Origin: JAAEKA01 sp049299095
GTDB lineage: Bacteria > Chloroflexota > Anaerolineae > JAAEKA01
DNA length: 64,000 nucleotides
Direction: 5' to 3'
Assembly (NCBI GenBank): GCA_049299095.1
Contig: JBAQWV010000161.1
Coordinates: 1 to 64,000, forward strand
Shown piece by piece: positions 1-7,196 of the stretch (position 1 is the first letter of the stretch; each line of letters starts with the position of its first letter). The notes under the pieces are model-generated. The model was not told where the DNA came from. It saw only the letters and a program-made list of their open reading frames with translations, and ran no database searches. Both the position numbers and the translations under genes were made by a program.

Positions 1-1080
1 GTGCAAAGCCGCTGGCGCGGCCGCGATCATGCGCCATACCGGCACCTGCTGCACCGCCTGGCCGCGTGCATAGGCCAGCAGGGTGGCGGCCAGCGCGGCC
101 AGCGTGGTTTTGTCCACGCGTAGCGCGCGCGTCAGCGGGTGCTGACGCAGCCGTGCCATCGCCGCGGCCTGACCCACAATCAGCCCGGCTTGCGGCCCGC
201 CGAGCAGCTTGTCGCCGCTGAAAGTCACCAGGGTGGCCCCGGCTTCGACGCTCTCCTGCACGCGCGGCTCGCGCGGCAGGCCGAAGGGCGCTGTGTCCAG
301 CAATGTGCCGCTGCCGAGGTCATCAATCACAGGTAACCCATGTTGTCGCCCCAGCGCCACTAGTTCGGCCAGACTAACTTCGGCGGTGAAGCCGATTTGA
401 CGGAAGTTCGAGGTATGTACGCGCAGCAGCGCGGCGGTGTCCGTGTTGATCGCGTCTGCATAGTCGCGCAGATGGGTGCGGTTGGTGGTGCCAACCTCGT
501 TCAACACGGCCCCGCTGGTTTGTAGCACGTCAGGGATGCGAAAACCGCCGCCGATCTCTACCAACTGGCCGCGCGAGATCACCACCTGCCGGCCCGCGGC
601 CAGCGCCGTCAGGCATAACAGCACGGCCGATGCGTTGTTGTTCACCACCAACGCATCTTCTGCGCCGGTTAGCCGCCGCAGCAACTCCACGGCATGAACA
701 TAGCGCGAACCGCGCTGGCCTACTGCCAGATCGTACTCCAGATTGGAATAGCCCTCGCCCGCGCGGTGCATAGCCACCAGCGCCTCCGCGCTGAGTGGGG
801 CGCGCCCCAGGTTAGTATGGATGATCACGCCGGTGGCGTTGATTACCGGTTGAAGGGTGGGCAGCAGCGTGCTGTGCAGCCTGGCGACCACGGACGCGGC
901 CAGGTGTAGCAAATCCGGCGCAGCCAGCCCTTGTCGTACCGCGATGCGCGCATCGTCTAGCGTGGCCCGCGCGGCTTCAACAGTCAGCGCGTGGCCGTGG
1001 GTTGTGCGCGCCTGCATGACCGCGTCCTGTTGCAGGAGCCGGTCAATGCTGGGCAGATGGCGCAGCTCTGCTTGCGACAT
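1..1080 (-). CDS. selA: L-seryl-tRNA(Sec) selenium transferase, C-terminal part cut off
   Basis: Converts Ser-tRNA(Sec) to Sec-tRNA(Sec) with selenophosphate in the cytoplasm. The gene starts at ATG 1080 and reads open for 360 codons to the window edge; the family is about 460 residues, so roughly 100 residues lie outside. Visible marks are the N-terminal LPSIDRLL segment, the NATGVIIHTNLGRAPLS block (about residues 81-97), VVNNNASAVLL (about 145-155), and the PLP lysine in SGDKLLGGPQAG (Lys291). It follows the NifX-like gene by 7 bases on the same strand, so the two are probably cotranscribed. Its presence implies a Sec-decoding pathway; selB and selD are not in the window. Family assignment is firm. 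Confidence 0.95.
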   Translation of the reverse strand, partial: MSQAELRHLPSIDRLLQQDAVMQARTTHGHALTVEAARATLDDARIAVRQGLAAPDLLHLAASVVARLHSTLLPTLQPVINATGVIIHTNLGRAPLSAEALVAMHRAGEGYSNLEYDLAVGQRGSRYVHAVELLRRLTGAEDALVVNNNASAVLLCLTALAAGRQVVISRGQLVEIGGGFRIPDVLQTSGAVLNEVGTTNRTHLRDYADAINTDTAALLRVHTSNFRQIGFTAEVSLAELVALGRQHGLPVIDDLGSGTLLDTAPFGLPREPRVQESVEAGATLVTFSGDKLLGGPQAGLIVGQAAAMARLRQHPLTRALRVDKTTLAALAATLLAYARGQAVQQVPVWRMIAAAPAALH

Positions 1081-1086
1081 GGCTGT

Positions 1087-1455
1087 TTAATGGGCGCGTT
1101 CGGGGTGGTTGATGAGTTCGCCCGCTTGCCAGGCGGCCACGGCGTTGTTGATCGTGGCGATGTCGGTGAGCAGCGGTTCGATGCCCGCGGCTTGCATCCC
1201 GGCGAATGCGGGGCGACCCATGCCGCGTGCGACCACGAAATCGCAGTCAGGAATAACGGAAGCCATGCTGTCGTGAAAGTGGCCGCTGTGGCTGTGGTCG
1301 TGATGGTCATGGTGCTGGCCGTGGGCGGGTTTGTCGCGCGGTTCACGGTCAACCACCTGCCCGGCGTCATCGAGGGTGACGACGAGGAACTTCTGGGCGC
1401 GGCCCAGATGCGCGCTAATGGTCAGCAAGTCATCGGTAGCAAAAGCAATTTTCAT
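1087..1455 (-). CDS. NifX/NifB-type dinitrogenase cofactor domain protein with His-rich loop
   Basis: A 122-residue protein of the dinitrogenase iron-molybdenum cofactor biosynthesis superfamily (NifX, NafY and the NifB C-terminus). Members without nitrogenase occur widely and their role is usually unknown. It begins MKIAFATDD and keeps the superfamily pattern (LGRAQKFLVV near the N-terminus, DCDFVVARGMG in the middle, the ITDIATINNAV-type end). A histidine-rich stretch (HGQHHDHHDHSHSGHFHD, about residues 46-63) sits in the loop between these parts and probably binds metal. Start: ATG 1455 has GGGAG upstream; a longer frame to 1518 would run through the tRNA terminator hairpin. It lies directly before selA, so a link to selenium or metal handling is possible but unproven. 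Confidence 0.8.
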   Translation of the reverse strand: MKIAFATDDLLTISAHLGRAQKFLVVTLDDAGQVVDREPRDKPAHGQHHDHHDHSHSGHFHDSMASVIPDCDFVVARGMGRPAFAGMQAAGIEPLLTDIATINNAVAAWQAGELINHPERAH

Positions 1456-1463
1456 CGTAGCTC

Positions 1464-1500
1464 CCAAGAAAAGGCCGCCGGCCACCTGGCCGACGGCCTT
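1464..1500 (-). terminator. Rho-independent terminator after tRNA-Val
   Basis: On the minus strand a near-perfect 14-bp stem (AAGGCCGTCGGCCA pairing with TGGCCGGCGGCCTT, one mismatch) is followed by TTTTCTT. It separates the tRNA transcript from the NifX-like/selA pair. Confidence 0.75.
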
Positions 1501-1511
1501 ATAAAATCGTG

Positions 1512-1585
1512 TGGGCATAACAGGACTCGAACCTGTGACATCTTCCTTGTAAGGGAAGCGCTCTAACCAGCTGAGCTATACGCCC
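1512..1585 (-). tRNA. tRNA-Val (anticodon UAC)
   Basis: Minus strand, 74 nt. The acceptor stem GGGCGTA pairs with TATGCCC (one G-T pair). The anticodon arm CTTCC-CTTACAA-GGAAG gives anticodon TAC, and the T-arm loop is TTCGAGT. The discriminator base is A and no CCA is encoded. Confidence 0.95.
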
Positions 1586-1596
1586 GACGCGCTTGA

Positions 1597-1625
1597 ATTA
1601 TACGTTGGGGGAGAGGGCATGTCAA
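1597..1625 (-). promoter_or_regulatory. Consensus sigma-70 promoter of tRNA-Val
   Basis: Minus strand: TTGACA (1625-1620), 17-nt spacer, TATAAT (1602-1597), ending 11 nt before the tRNA. Both hexamers are perfect. Confidence 0.85.
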
Positions 1626-1733
1626 ATGATGGCCGGACAGTCTCTGGGCGCAACAGCTTTGCGATGCAGCGGGCTTACGGTTACAATAAGCCAAGCCACG
1701 AAAGCGAATTATTCACTCACGAAAGCGACGGTC

Positions 1734-2600
1734 ATGCCGACACTGACTGCCGACTGGCAGGACTATGAATTGATTGATAGCGGCCAGGGACGCAAGCTGG
1801 AGCGTTTTGGCCCGGTCACGCTGATCCGCCCGGAAGTGCAGGCGGGGTGGCAGCCCGCCTGGCCGGCTGCCTGGCAAGCCGCTGACGCCGAATTCGTGGC
1901 CAGCGGCGAAACCGGCGGCCACTGGCTGGCGCGCCACGCCGTACCGGAACGTTGGCAGATGCACTACGGGTCGCTGCGTTTTTGGGTGCAGGCCAATCAA
2001 TCGCGGCAAGTCGGTGTTTTTCCCGAAAACGCGCCACACTGGGACTGGATCGCGCAGCAGGTGCAGGCCGCGCCCGCCCAGCCGCGCGTGCTGAATCTCT
2101 TTGGCTATACCGGACTGGCCAGCCTGGCGGCCGCAGCCGCAGGCGCACATGTCACACACGTAGACGCAGCGAAAAAGGTTGTGACCTGGGGCCGCGCCAA
2201 CCAGGCCCTCTCCGGTTTGGCTGATCGTCCGATCCGTTGGCTGGTCGAGGACGCGCTGACCTATCTGCGCCGTGAGCAGCGCCGCGGGATGCGCTACGAC
2301 GGCATCGTGCTGGACCCGCCCGCGTTTGGCCGCGGCCCCGACGGCCAGGTTTGGACCTTCGAGCGGTTGTTTGACGCGTTATACACCGCGTGCCGGGCCG
2401 TCTTCAGCCCGACGCCGCGCTTTCTGGTGGCAACTGTCTACACGCGCAGCATGACCGCGGACGCGCTGCGCGCGGCGACTACTGCCCTGACGGCGGGGTT
2501 AGGCGGGCGCGTGGAGATCGGCGAACTGGTCACACACGAGCGCAGCGCCGACCGGCTGCTCCATCATGCGCTCTATGCGCGCTGGCAGGCAACCTCATGA
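1734..2600 (+). CDS. SAM-dependent RNA methyltransferase, RlmI/RlmK type
   Basis: A 288-residue class I methyltransferase resembling the catalytic part of the RlmI/RlmK (23S rRNA C5-cytosine or G-methyl) family. Motif I reads LNLFGYTGLASLAAAAAGA, the acidic SAM contact VTHVDAAKK follows, and the catalytic loop is VLDPPAFGRG, i.e. the DPPxFG signature of this family. It has no obvious N-terminal PUA domain, so it is shorter than RlmI (about 396 residues), and substrate specificity is unknown. ATG 1734 is chosen because the region before it is rich in stop-free but non-homologous codons close to the tRNA promoter. The TGA overlaps the next ATG (ATGA), so it is translationally coupled to the kinase. 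Confidence 0.8.
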   Translation: MPTLTADWQDYELIDSGQGRKLERFGPVTLIRPEVQAGWQPAWPAAWQAADAEFVASGETGGHWLARHAVPERWQMHYGSLRFWVQANQSRQVGVFPENAPHWDWIAQQVQAAPAQPRVLNLFGYTGLASLAAAAAGAHVTHVDAAKKVVTWGRANQALSGLADRPIRWLVEDALTYLRREQRRGMRYDGIVLDPPAFGRGPDGQVWTFERLFDALYTACRAVFSPTPRFLVATVYTRSMTADALRAATTALTAGLGGRVEIGELVTHERSADRLLHHALYARWQATS

Positions 2601-3976
2601 GCATTCATTTCGATCCAACGGTTTTAACGGCTGATCCTGATCGTCGCGGCCCGGTGCTGGCCGTGTTACAGGCCGCGCTGGACGCGGTCGCGCCCGGCCC
2701 GGCAGTGGCCGCGGCCTTGCAGCGCAACGGTGACCGGCTGACCGTGGGCGGAACGGCCTATGATCTGGCACAATTCGACCGCGTCTTCTTGCTGGGCTTT
2801 GGCAAGGCCGCGGTGGCCATGGGACTGACCGCGGCGCACCTGCTCGCGGATCGTCTGGCCGCGGGCGCGCTGATCACCAAGTACGGCCATGCCGAGGGTG
2901 CAGCAACCCTACCGGCTGTGGTTGCTGTGTACGAAGCCGGGCATCCCGTGCCCGATCAGGCAGGCGTGGACGCGGCGCAACGGGTGGCCACGCTGGCGCA
3001 AGCCGCCGGCGCCAACGATCTCGTGCTGTGTGTGGTGTCGGGCGGTGGCTCTGCGCTGCTCACCTTGCCCGCGCCCGGCCTCACTCTGGCCGATTTGCAA
3101 GCCACCACGCAGGCATTGCTGCGCTGCGGCGCAAGCATTGACGAGATTAACACACTGCGTAAACATTTGGAGCAGTTAAAGGGTGGGCAATTGGCGCGGC
3201 TTACCAGCCCGGCCACGTTGATCAGCCTGGTGCTGTCGGATGTGGTGGGCAGTCCGCTGGATGTGATCGCGTCTGGCCCGACGACGCCGGACAGTTCCAC
3301 CTGGGCCGCGGCGTGGGAGATCGTGCAACGCTACGATTTGGCCGCGGCGCTGCCGCAGGCGGTGATGCAACGGCTGCAAGCCGGGCTGGCGGGTGCACTG
3401 GCCGACACGCCGAAAGCGGACGATCCTGCGTTTACGCGCAGCCAGACGCAGATCGTTGCGGACAACGCGCTGGCGGCACGCGCGGCACAGGCTCGCGCTA
3501 CCGCACTTGGCTTCCACGCCACGGTGCTGACGACCTACGTCGAGGGCGAGGCGCGTGAGGTGGCAAAAGTGGCGGTGGCGCTGGGGCGTTCGGTGGCCGT
3601 ACAGGGCGAGCCGGTGACTGCGCCAGCCTGTTTGCTGCTGGGCGGCGAAACTACCGTGCATTTAACGGGTGCGGGCCGCGGTGGACGCAATCAGGAATTG
3701 GCGTTGGCTGCGGCGCTGGCGCTGGCGCGCGCGCCGGAAGGCGGGCGCATGGTGGTGGCTGCGCTGGCGACCGATGGCAGTGACGGCCCGACCGATTCTG
3801 CGGGCGGGCTGGCAGACGCGGGCAGTGTGATGCGCGGGGCCGCGGCCGGACTGGACGCGGCCGCACATCTGGCGGCTAACGATGCCTACCCCTTTTTGAC
3901 CGCGTCGGGCGACTTATTGCGCACTGGCCCAACGCAAACCAACGTGAACGACTTGTTGGCTGTGTTTGTCTTTTAA
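2597..3976 (+). CDS. Glycerate 2-kinase (MOFRL family)
   Basis: A 459-residue cytoplasmic protein of the GckA/TtuD family, which phosphorylates D-glycerate to 2-phosphoglycerate; relatives are often annotated as hydroxypyruvate reductase. Visible signatures: VFLLGFGKAAVAMG (about residues 59-72), VVSGGGSALL (about 142-151), the ALLRCGASIDEINTLRKHLEQLKGG segment (about 170-194), SDVVGSPLDVIASGPT (about 211-226), and the MOFRL-domain motifs LLLGGETTVHLTG and GRGGRNQELALAA, then ATDGSDGPTDSAGG. All belong to this family and the length is typical. It overlaps the methyltransferase by 4 nt and lies 11 nt before the YihY gene. Assignment is firm; the in vivo substrate is inferred. Confidence 0.9.
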   Translation: MSIHFDPTVLTADPDRRGPVLAVLQAALDAVAPGPAVAAALQRNGDRLTVGGTAYDLAQFDRVFLLGFGKAAVAMGLTAAHLLADRLAAGALITKYGHAEGAATLPAVVAVYEAGHPVPDQAGVDAAQRVATLAQAAGANDLVLCVVSGGGSALLTLPAPGLTLADLQATTQALLRCGASIDEINTLRKHLEQLKGGQLARLTSPATLISLVLSDVVGSPLDVIASGPTTPDSSTWAAAWEIVQRYDLAAALPQAVMQRLQAGLAGALADTPKADDPAFTRSQTQIVADNALAARAAQARATALGFHATVLTTYVEGEAREVAKVAVALGRSVAVQGEPVTAPACLLLGGETTVHLTGAGRGGRNQELALAAALALARAPEGGRMVVAALATDGSDGPTDSAGGLADAGSVMRGAAAGLDAAAHLAANDAYPFLTASGDLLRTGPTQTNVNDLLAVFVF

Positions 3977-3987
3977 CAAAAGTTGCC

Positions 3988-4902
3988 ATGTCCCTGAAAT
4001 TGCGCTTGCGACGCTGGCAGCAGCGCCTGAATTTGGCGTTGTTGTTCATTGACAGCAACACAGGCGGTTGGCTGGGCACACTGAGCCTGGCCTTGCGCAG
4101 TTTTGCCGCGGCGCGCGGCGGCCAGGCCGCCGCCAGCCTGGCCTATTATGGGCTGTTTTCGCTCTTTCCGTTGGTGGTGCTGCTGATTACCCTGGCGAAT
4201 TTCTTCATTGATCCCGCGCAAACGGAGGCCAGCTTGGCTGTGGCGCTGCATGAAATTCTGCCTGACGCGCAAGGACTGGAGGAGTTCGTGTTGGAGGGGG
4301 CACGCGTTGTCTACGCGGCCCGCGGGCAGGCGACTGCGCTGAGCCTGTTGGCGCTGCTGTGGTCGGCTTCGGGCATGTTTACCAATCTCGCCTACAACAT
4401 TGACCTAGCCTGGTCGTCGCGGCGCGCACCGAACGCTCTGAAGGCGCGGCTGAGCGGCCTGGTGATTGTCATGCTGGTTTCGTTGGGGCTGATCGTCTTG
4501 TTGCTAACATCGGCTACGTTGGGGGTGGTGCTGATGCTGCCTCAAACGTTTTTGCAGTGGGTCGGGCTGGATCATAGCTGGGCGCAGGCGGGGTTGGTGC
4601 GGCTGCTGACCCTGCTGGTGGGCGTGATGATGTTCTATGCACTGTACCGGTGGGCGCCGCGCAGCACCGTGCCGCGGGCCATTGCGTTGGTTAGTGCGCT
4701 GTTTACCGCGCTGGCTGTGCAGGTGATCGGTTTCGGGCTAACGTGGTATCTGAACAGTGGTTTGGCACAGTATGCAACGATCTACGGCCCGCTGACTACG
4801 ATTGTGGTGCTGATGCTGTGGTTTTATCTGACTGTGGCGGCGATTTTGTTCGGCGCACACTTGGGCGCGGCCTTGCTGGCGCGCGTGCGGTCTCCCCGCT
4901 AA
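3988..4902 (+). CDS. YihY/BrkB family inner-membrane protein
   Basis: A 304-residue integral membrane protein of the YihY/virulence factor BrkB family (once misnamed RNase BN), whose function is not settled. It shows the family's start (AAASLAYYGLFSLFPLVVLLI, from about residue 48), the LLALLWSASGMFTNLAYNIDLAW block (about 117-139), and about six hydrophobic segments, with the end motif YGPLTTIVVLMLWFYLTVAAILFGAHLGAAL. It starts at ATG 3988, 11 nt after the glycerate kinase stop, with no strong Shine-Dalgarno, so it is probably in the same operon. It converges on comEA. Confidence 0.9.
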   Translation: MSLKLRLRRWQQRLNLALLFIDSNTGGWLGTLSLALRSFAAARGGQAAASLAYYGLFSLFPLVVLLITLANFFIDPAQTEASLAVALHEILPDAQGLEEFVLEGARVVYAARGQATALSLLALLWSASGMFTNLAYNIDLAWSSRRAPNALKARLSGLVIVMLVSLGLIVLLLTSATLGVVLMLPQTFLQWVGLDHSWAQAGLVRLLTLLVGVMMFYALYRWAPRSTVPRAIALVSALFTALAVQVIGFGLTWYLNSGLAQYATIYGPLTTIVVLMLWFYLTVAAILFGAHLGAALLARVRSPR

Positions 4903-4908
4903 CCATCT

Positions 4909-5583
4909 TTACGGCGCAACGGTTACGAAGTCTCGCAGCTTGTCCAGCGTGGCCGCGCCAATTCCTTTGACCTGATCGAGTGCATCCACCGATGTAAAGG
5001 GGCCGTTGGCGGTGCGATAATCCACAATCGCCTGTGCGGTGACGGGGCCAATCGCGGGCAAGGCTTCCAGTTCGGCCGCGCTCGCTGTGTTGAGGTTGAT
5101 GGGCGCGGCGGGAGCTGCAAGGTCATTGCTGCGTGTGGCGGTAATGGGCAGCGCCGCGGCAGGCTGGCTGACGGGCACAGCCAGCTTTTCGCCGTCTTGC
5201 AGCAGCCGCGCCAGATTGAGGGTGGCGGCGTCAGCGTCGGCGGCCAGTCCGCCCGCGGCAGCGATGGCATCGGCTACGCGGGCTTGAGCGGGCAGGGTGA
5301 AGACACCGGGGGCCAGCACGGCTCCGGTCACTTCGATTTGCCAGGGGGCGGGGGTTGGCGTGGGGGCTGGGGTAAAGGTGGCGGGCGGCGGTTGCAGCTC
5401 GAACGCGATGGGTGTGGGGGCGCGCCAGAGAAGCATTGCTGCGCCAGCCAGCAACAGCCAGACCAGTGAGGTCAACAAAACAGCCAGCAGCACAGGGGGG
5501 CGCGGCGAAGGTTGGACTGGGGGGGTATCTGAAGCGGTTACAAGTGGGGCTGCTCCAGAGGTTGTAGTGCGTTTTCGTTCCAT
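4909..5583 (-). CDS. comEA: ComEA-type DNA-binding competence protein
   Basis: A 224-residue membrane-anchored protein that in competent bacteria binds DNA outside the membrane. Order: a short cytoplasmic head, one transmembrane helix (LLAVLLTSLVWLLLAGAAMLLW, about residues 32-53), a Pro/Thr spacer, an SLBB-type region (EVTGAVLAPGVFTLPA, then VADAIAAAGG), and a C-terminal helix-hairpin-helix domain (INLNTASAAELEALPAIG, then GFT-like VDALDQVKGIGAATLDKLR). Start ATG 5583 has GGAGGG about 9 nt upstream, so it truly overlaps the end of the preceding gene by 46 nt. No comEC is nearby. It could serve DNA uptake or a general envelope DNA-binding role. Confidence 0.9.
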   Translation of the reverse strand: MERKRTTTSGAAPLVTASDTPPVQPSPRPPVLLAVLLTSLVWLLLAGAAMLLWRAPTPIAFELQPPPATFTPAPTPTPAPWQIEVTGAVLAPGVFTLPAQARVADAIAAAGGLAADADAATLNLARLLQDGEKLAVPVSQPAAALPITATRSNDLAAPAAPINLNTASAAELEALPAIGPVTAQAIVDYRTANGPFTSVDALDQVKGIGAATLDKLRDFVTVAP

Positions 5584-5972
5584 GCCAATTGACCCTCCAC
5601 TGCCGGTTCGGGGTGATCGGCATCCTCCAAAGCAAGCTGTGCTAGCTCTTCCAGCACTTCGGTCAGGTCATTGGGGCTGTGCAGGCGGCCCGCGATGGTC
5701 AAAACCTGGTGCTTTTCGTTGCGCAGCCGAAAGGCCCGTCCCCGGCGAACAAATTCCCGCCGATCTGTTTGTCCAATGTCGCGTGTGGCGGTAAAGCGCC
5801 AACGTCCGCTACGGTCAATAACCAAGCTCCAGACACCTTGTCCTTTGGGATGTTCGCGGCGCGCGGCCAATTCACCGGCGATGTCGCTGGCGAAAGCATC
5901 CCAACCCGCCTGCTGAAGCTGTTGGCTTAGTTTGAATAAATCCACCTGACCTTTAAACGTTGATGGGCTCAT
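5538..5972 (-). CDS. Conserved-looking hypothetical protein upstream of comEA
   Basis: I do not recognise this 144-residue soluble protein. It begins MSPSTFKGQVDLFKLSQQL; AGGGAG lies 7 nt before ATG 5972, and an alternative ATG is at 5978. The middle has the look of a beta-sheet domain (WSLVIDRSGRWRFTATRDIG, then RRGRAFRLRNEKHQVLTIAGRLHS), and the tail is helical and acidic (LTEVLEELAQLALEDADH). There is no signal peptide or membrane segment. Its end overlaps comEA by 46 nt in another frame, so the two are cotranscribed and probably coupled. Confidence 0.7.
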   Translation of the reverse strand: MSPSTFKGQVDLFKLSQQLQQAGWDAFASDIAGELAARREHPKGQGVWSLVIDRSGRWRFTATRDIGQTDRREFVRRGRAFRLRNEKHQVLTIAGRLHSPNDLTEVLEELAQLALEDADHPEPAVEGQLAWNENALQPLEQPHL

Positions 5973-6148
5973 CGTCATACTCCCTGTAGGTTGGGCGTCA
6001 TTGCCCGTGTTCATATTGTATGTTTGATAGTAGCACGCACCGATGAAGCTGTCAAGCGTTTGATGCAGCAAAAGCCAGCGGAGGGGGATCCAACTGGCTT
6101 TTGGCATTATGTCAGCATTGACGTTTTAGTTGTCGGATGGAGGCCCAA

Positions 6149-6931
6149 TCAGGCCTTGTCTTCGGATGTTTTTGCGCCGCCCATCAGGCCGGAAAATGCC
6201 TGCACGAACTCCAGCGGAATGGGGAAGATAATCGTTGAGTTCTTTTCTGCGGCAATTTCTGTCAGGGTTTGCAGGTAACGCAACTGAATGGCGACCGGCT
6301 CCTGTGCGATGGTGGCAGCGGCTTCCTGCAATTGCTGCGCGGCTTCGAATTCACCCGATGCGTGGATGATCTTGGCGCGTTTTTCACGCTCGGCCTCGGC
6401 TTGTCGGGCCATCGAACGCTTCATGCCCTCAGGCAGTTCCACGTCCTTGACCTCGACGATGCTCACCTGGATGCCCCACGGCGCGGTGGCTTCGTCAATG
6501 ATCTTCTGAAGCTTCTGGTTGATGCGCTCGCGGTGCGCCAGCAGCTCGTCCAGGTCGCTTTGGCCCAGCACATTACGCAGGCTGGTTTGGGCGATGTTCC
6601 AGGTGGCACGGCGGAAGTCTTCGACGTTGACCACCGCGGAGGAGGGGTCTTCGACCTTGAAGTAAACCACGGCATTGACCTTGACGGTCACGTTGTCGCG
6701 GGTGATGGCTTCCTGGGCTGGTACATCAAGCGTGACAGTGCGTAAATCCACTGTGACCATCCGATCAATAAACGGGATGATGAATATCAAACCGGGGCCT
6801 TTGATTCCTGCCAGACGGCCCAACCGGAACAGGACACCACGTTCATACTCTTTCAGAATCTTTAATGCCATCGAGAGTAGGAAAAACAGAATAACCAGTA
6901 TAAACACAAACGTTGAAAGTCCGCCGAGCAT
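6149..6931 (-). CDS. Slipin (stomatin/prohibitin-type SPFH protein)
   Basis: A 260-residue membrane-anchored scaffold of the stomatin branch. An N-terminal hydrophobic hairpin (FVFILVILFFLLSMAL, about residues 8-23) is followed by the SPFH domain (EYERGVLFRLGRLAGIKGPGL, then VDLRTVTLDVPAQEAITRDNV and VYFKVEDP) and a coiled C-terminal part (RQAEAEREKRAKIIHASGEFEAA). Slipins organise membrane proteins and often pair with an NfeD protease; none is adjacent here, although an NfeD/flotillin pair exists at 36.7-38.8 kb. RBS AAGGAGG precedes ATG 6931. It is monocistronic with its own promoter. Confidence 0.95.
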   Translation of the reverse strand: MLGGLSTFVFILVILFFLLSMALKILKEYERGVLFRLGRLAGIKGPGLIFIIPFIDRMVTVDLRTVTLDVPAQEAITRDNVTVKVNAVVYFKVEDPSSAVVNVEDFRRATWNIAQTSLRNVLGQSDLDELLAHRERINQKLQKIIDEATAPWGIQVSIVEVKDVELPEGMKRSMARQAEAEREKRAKIIHASGEFEAAQQLQEAAATIAQEPVAIQLRYLQTLTEIAAEKNSTIIFPIPLEFVQAFSGLMGGAKTSEDKA

Positions 6932-6990
6932 AGTTTCCTCCTTATCTCAGCAAAAGCGCCGTTGCGCATTGTGCAGCAACGTCTACTTGC

Positions 6991-7019
6991 ATTATACTTC
7001 AAATCAGTAGTCTTGCCTA
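6991..7019 (-). promoter_or_regulatory. Promoter of the slipin gene
   Basis: Minus strand: TAGGCA (7019-7014), 17 nt, perfect TATAAT (6996-6991). The leader to ATG 6931 is about 55 nt and contains a small hairpin (GTTGC/GCAAC around 6961-6980). Confidence 0.6.
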
Positions 7020-7196
7020 GAAACTTGTAAGATTTCGGAAGTTACTAACCTGAAAATGGCCGTTTCGGGCATTTCTCGCTGAGCCGCAGTTTGATACTTT
7101 TTGAGTTTCTTTTCATTGCGACCATGTTCGCGGCACGCCAAATGACACGCGCTTTCGGAGAACTTTTGCGGGCCATAACTCGTTTAAACTGATACC

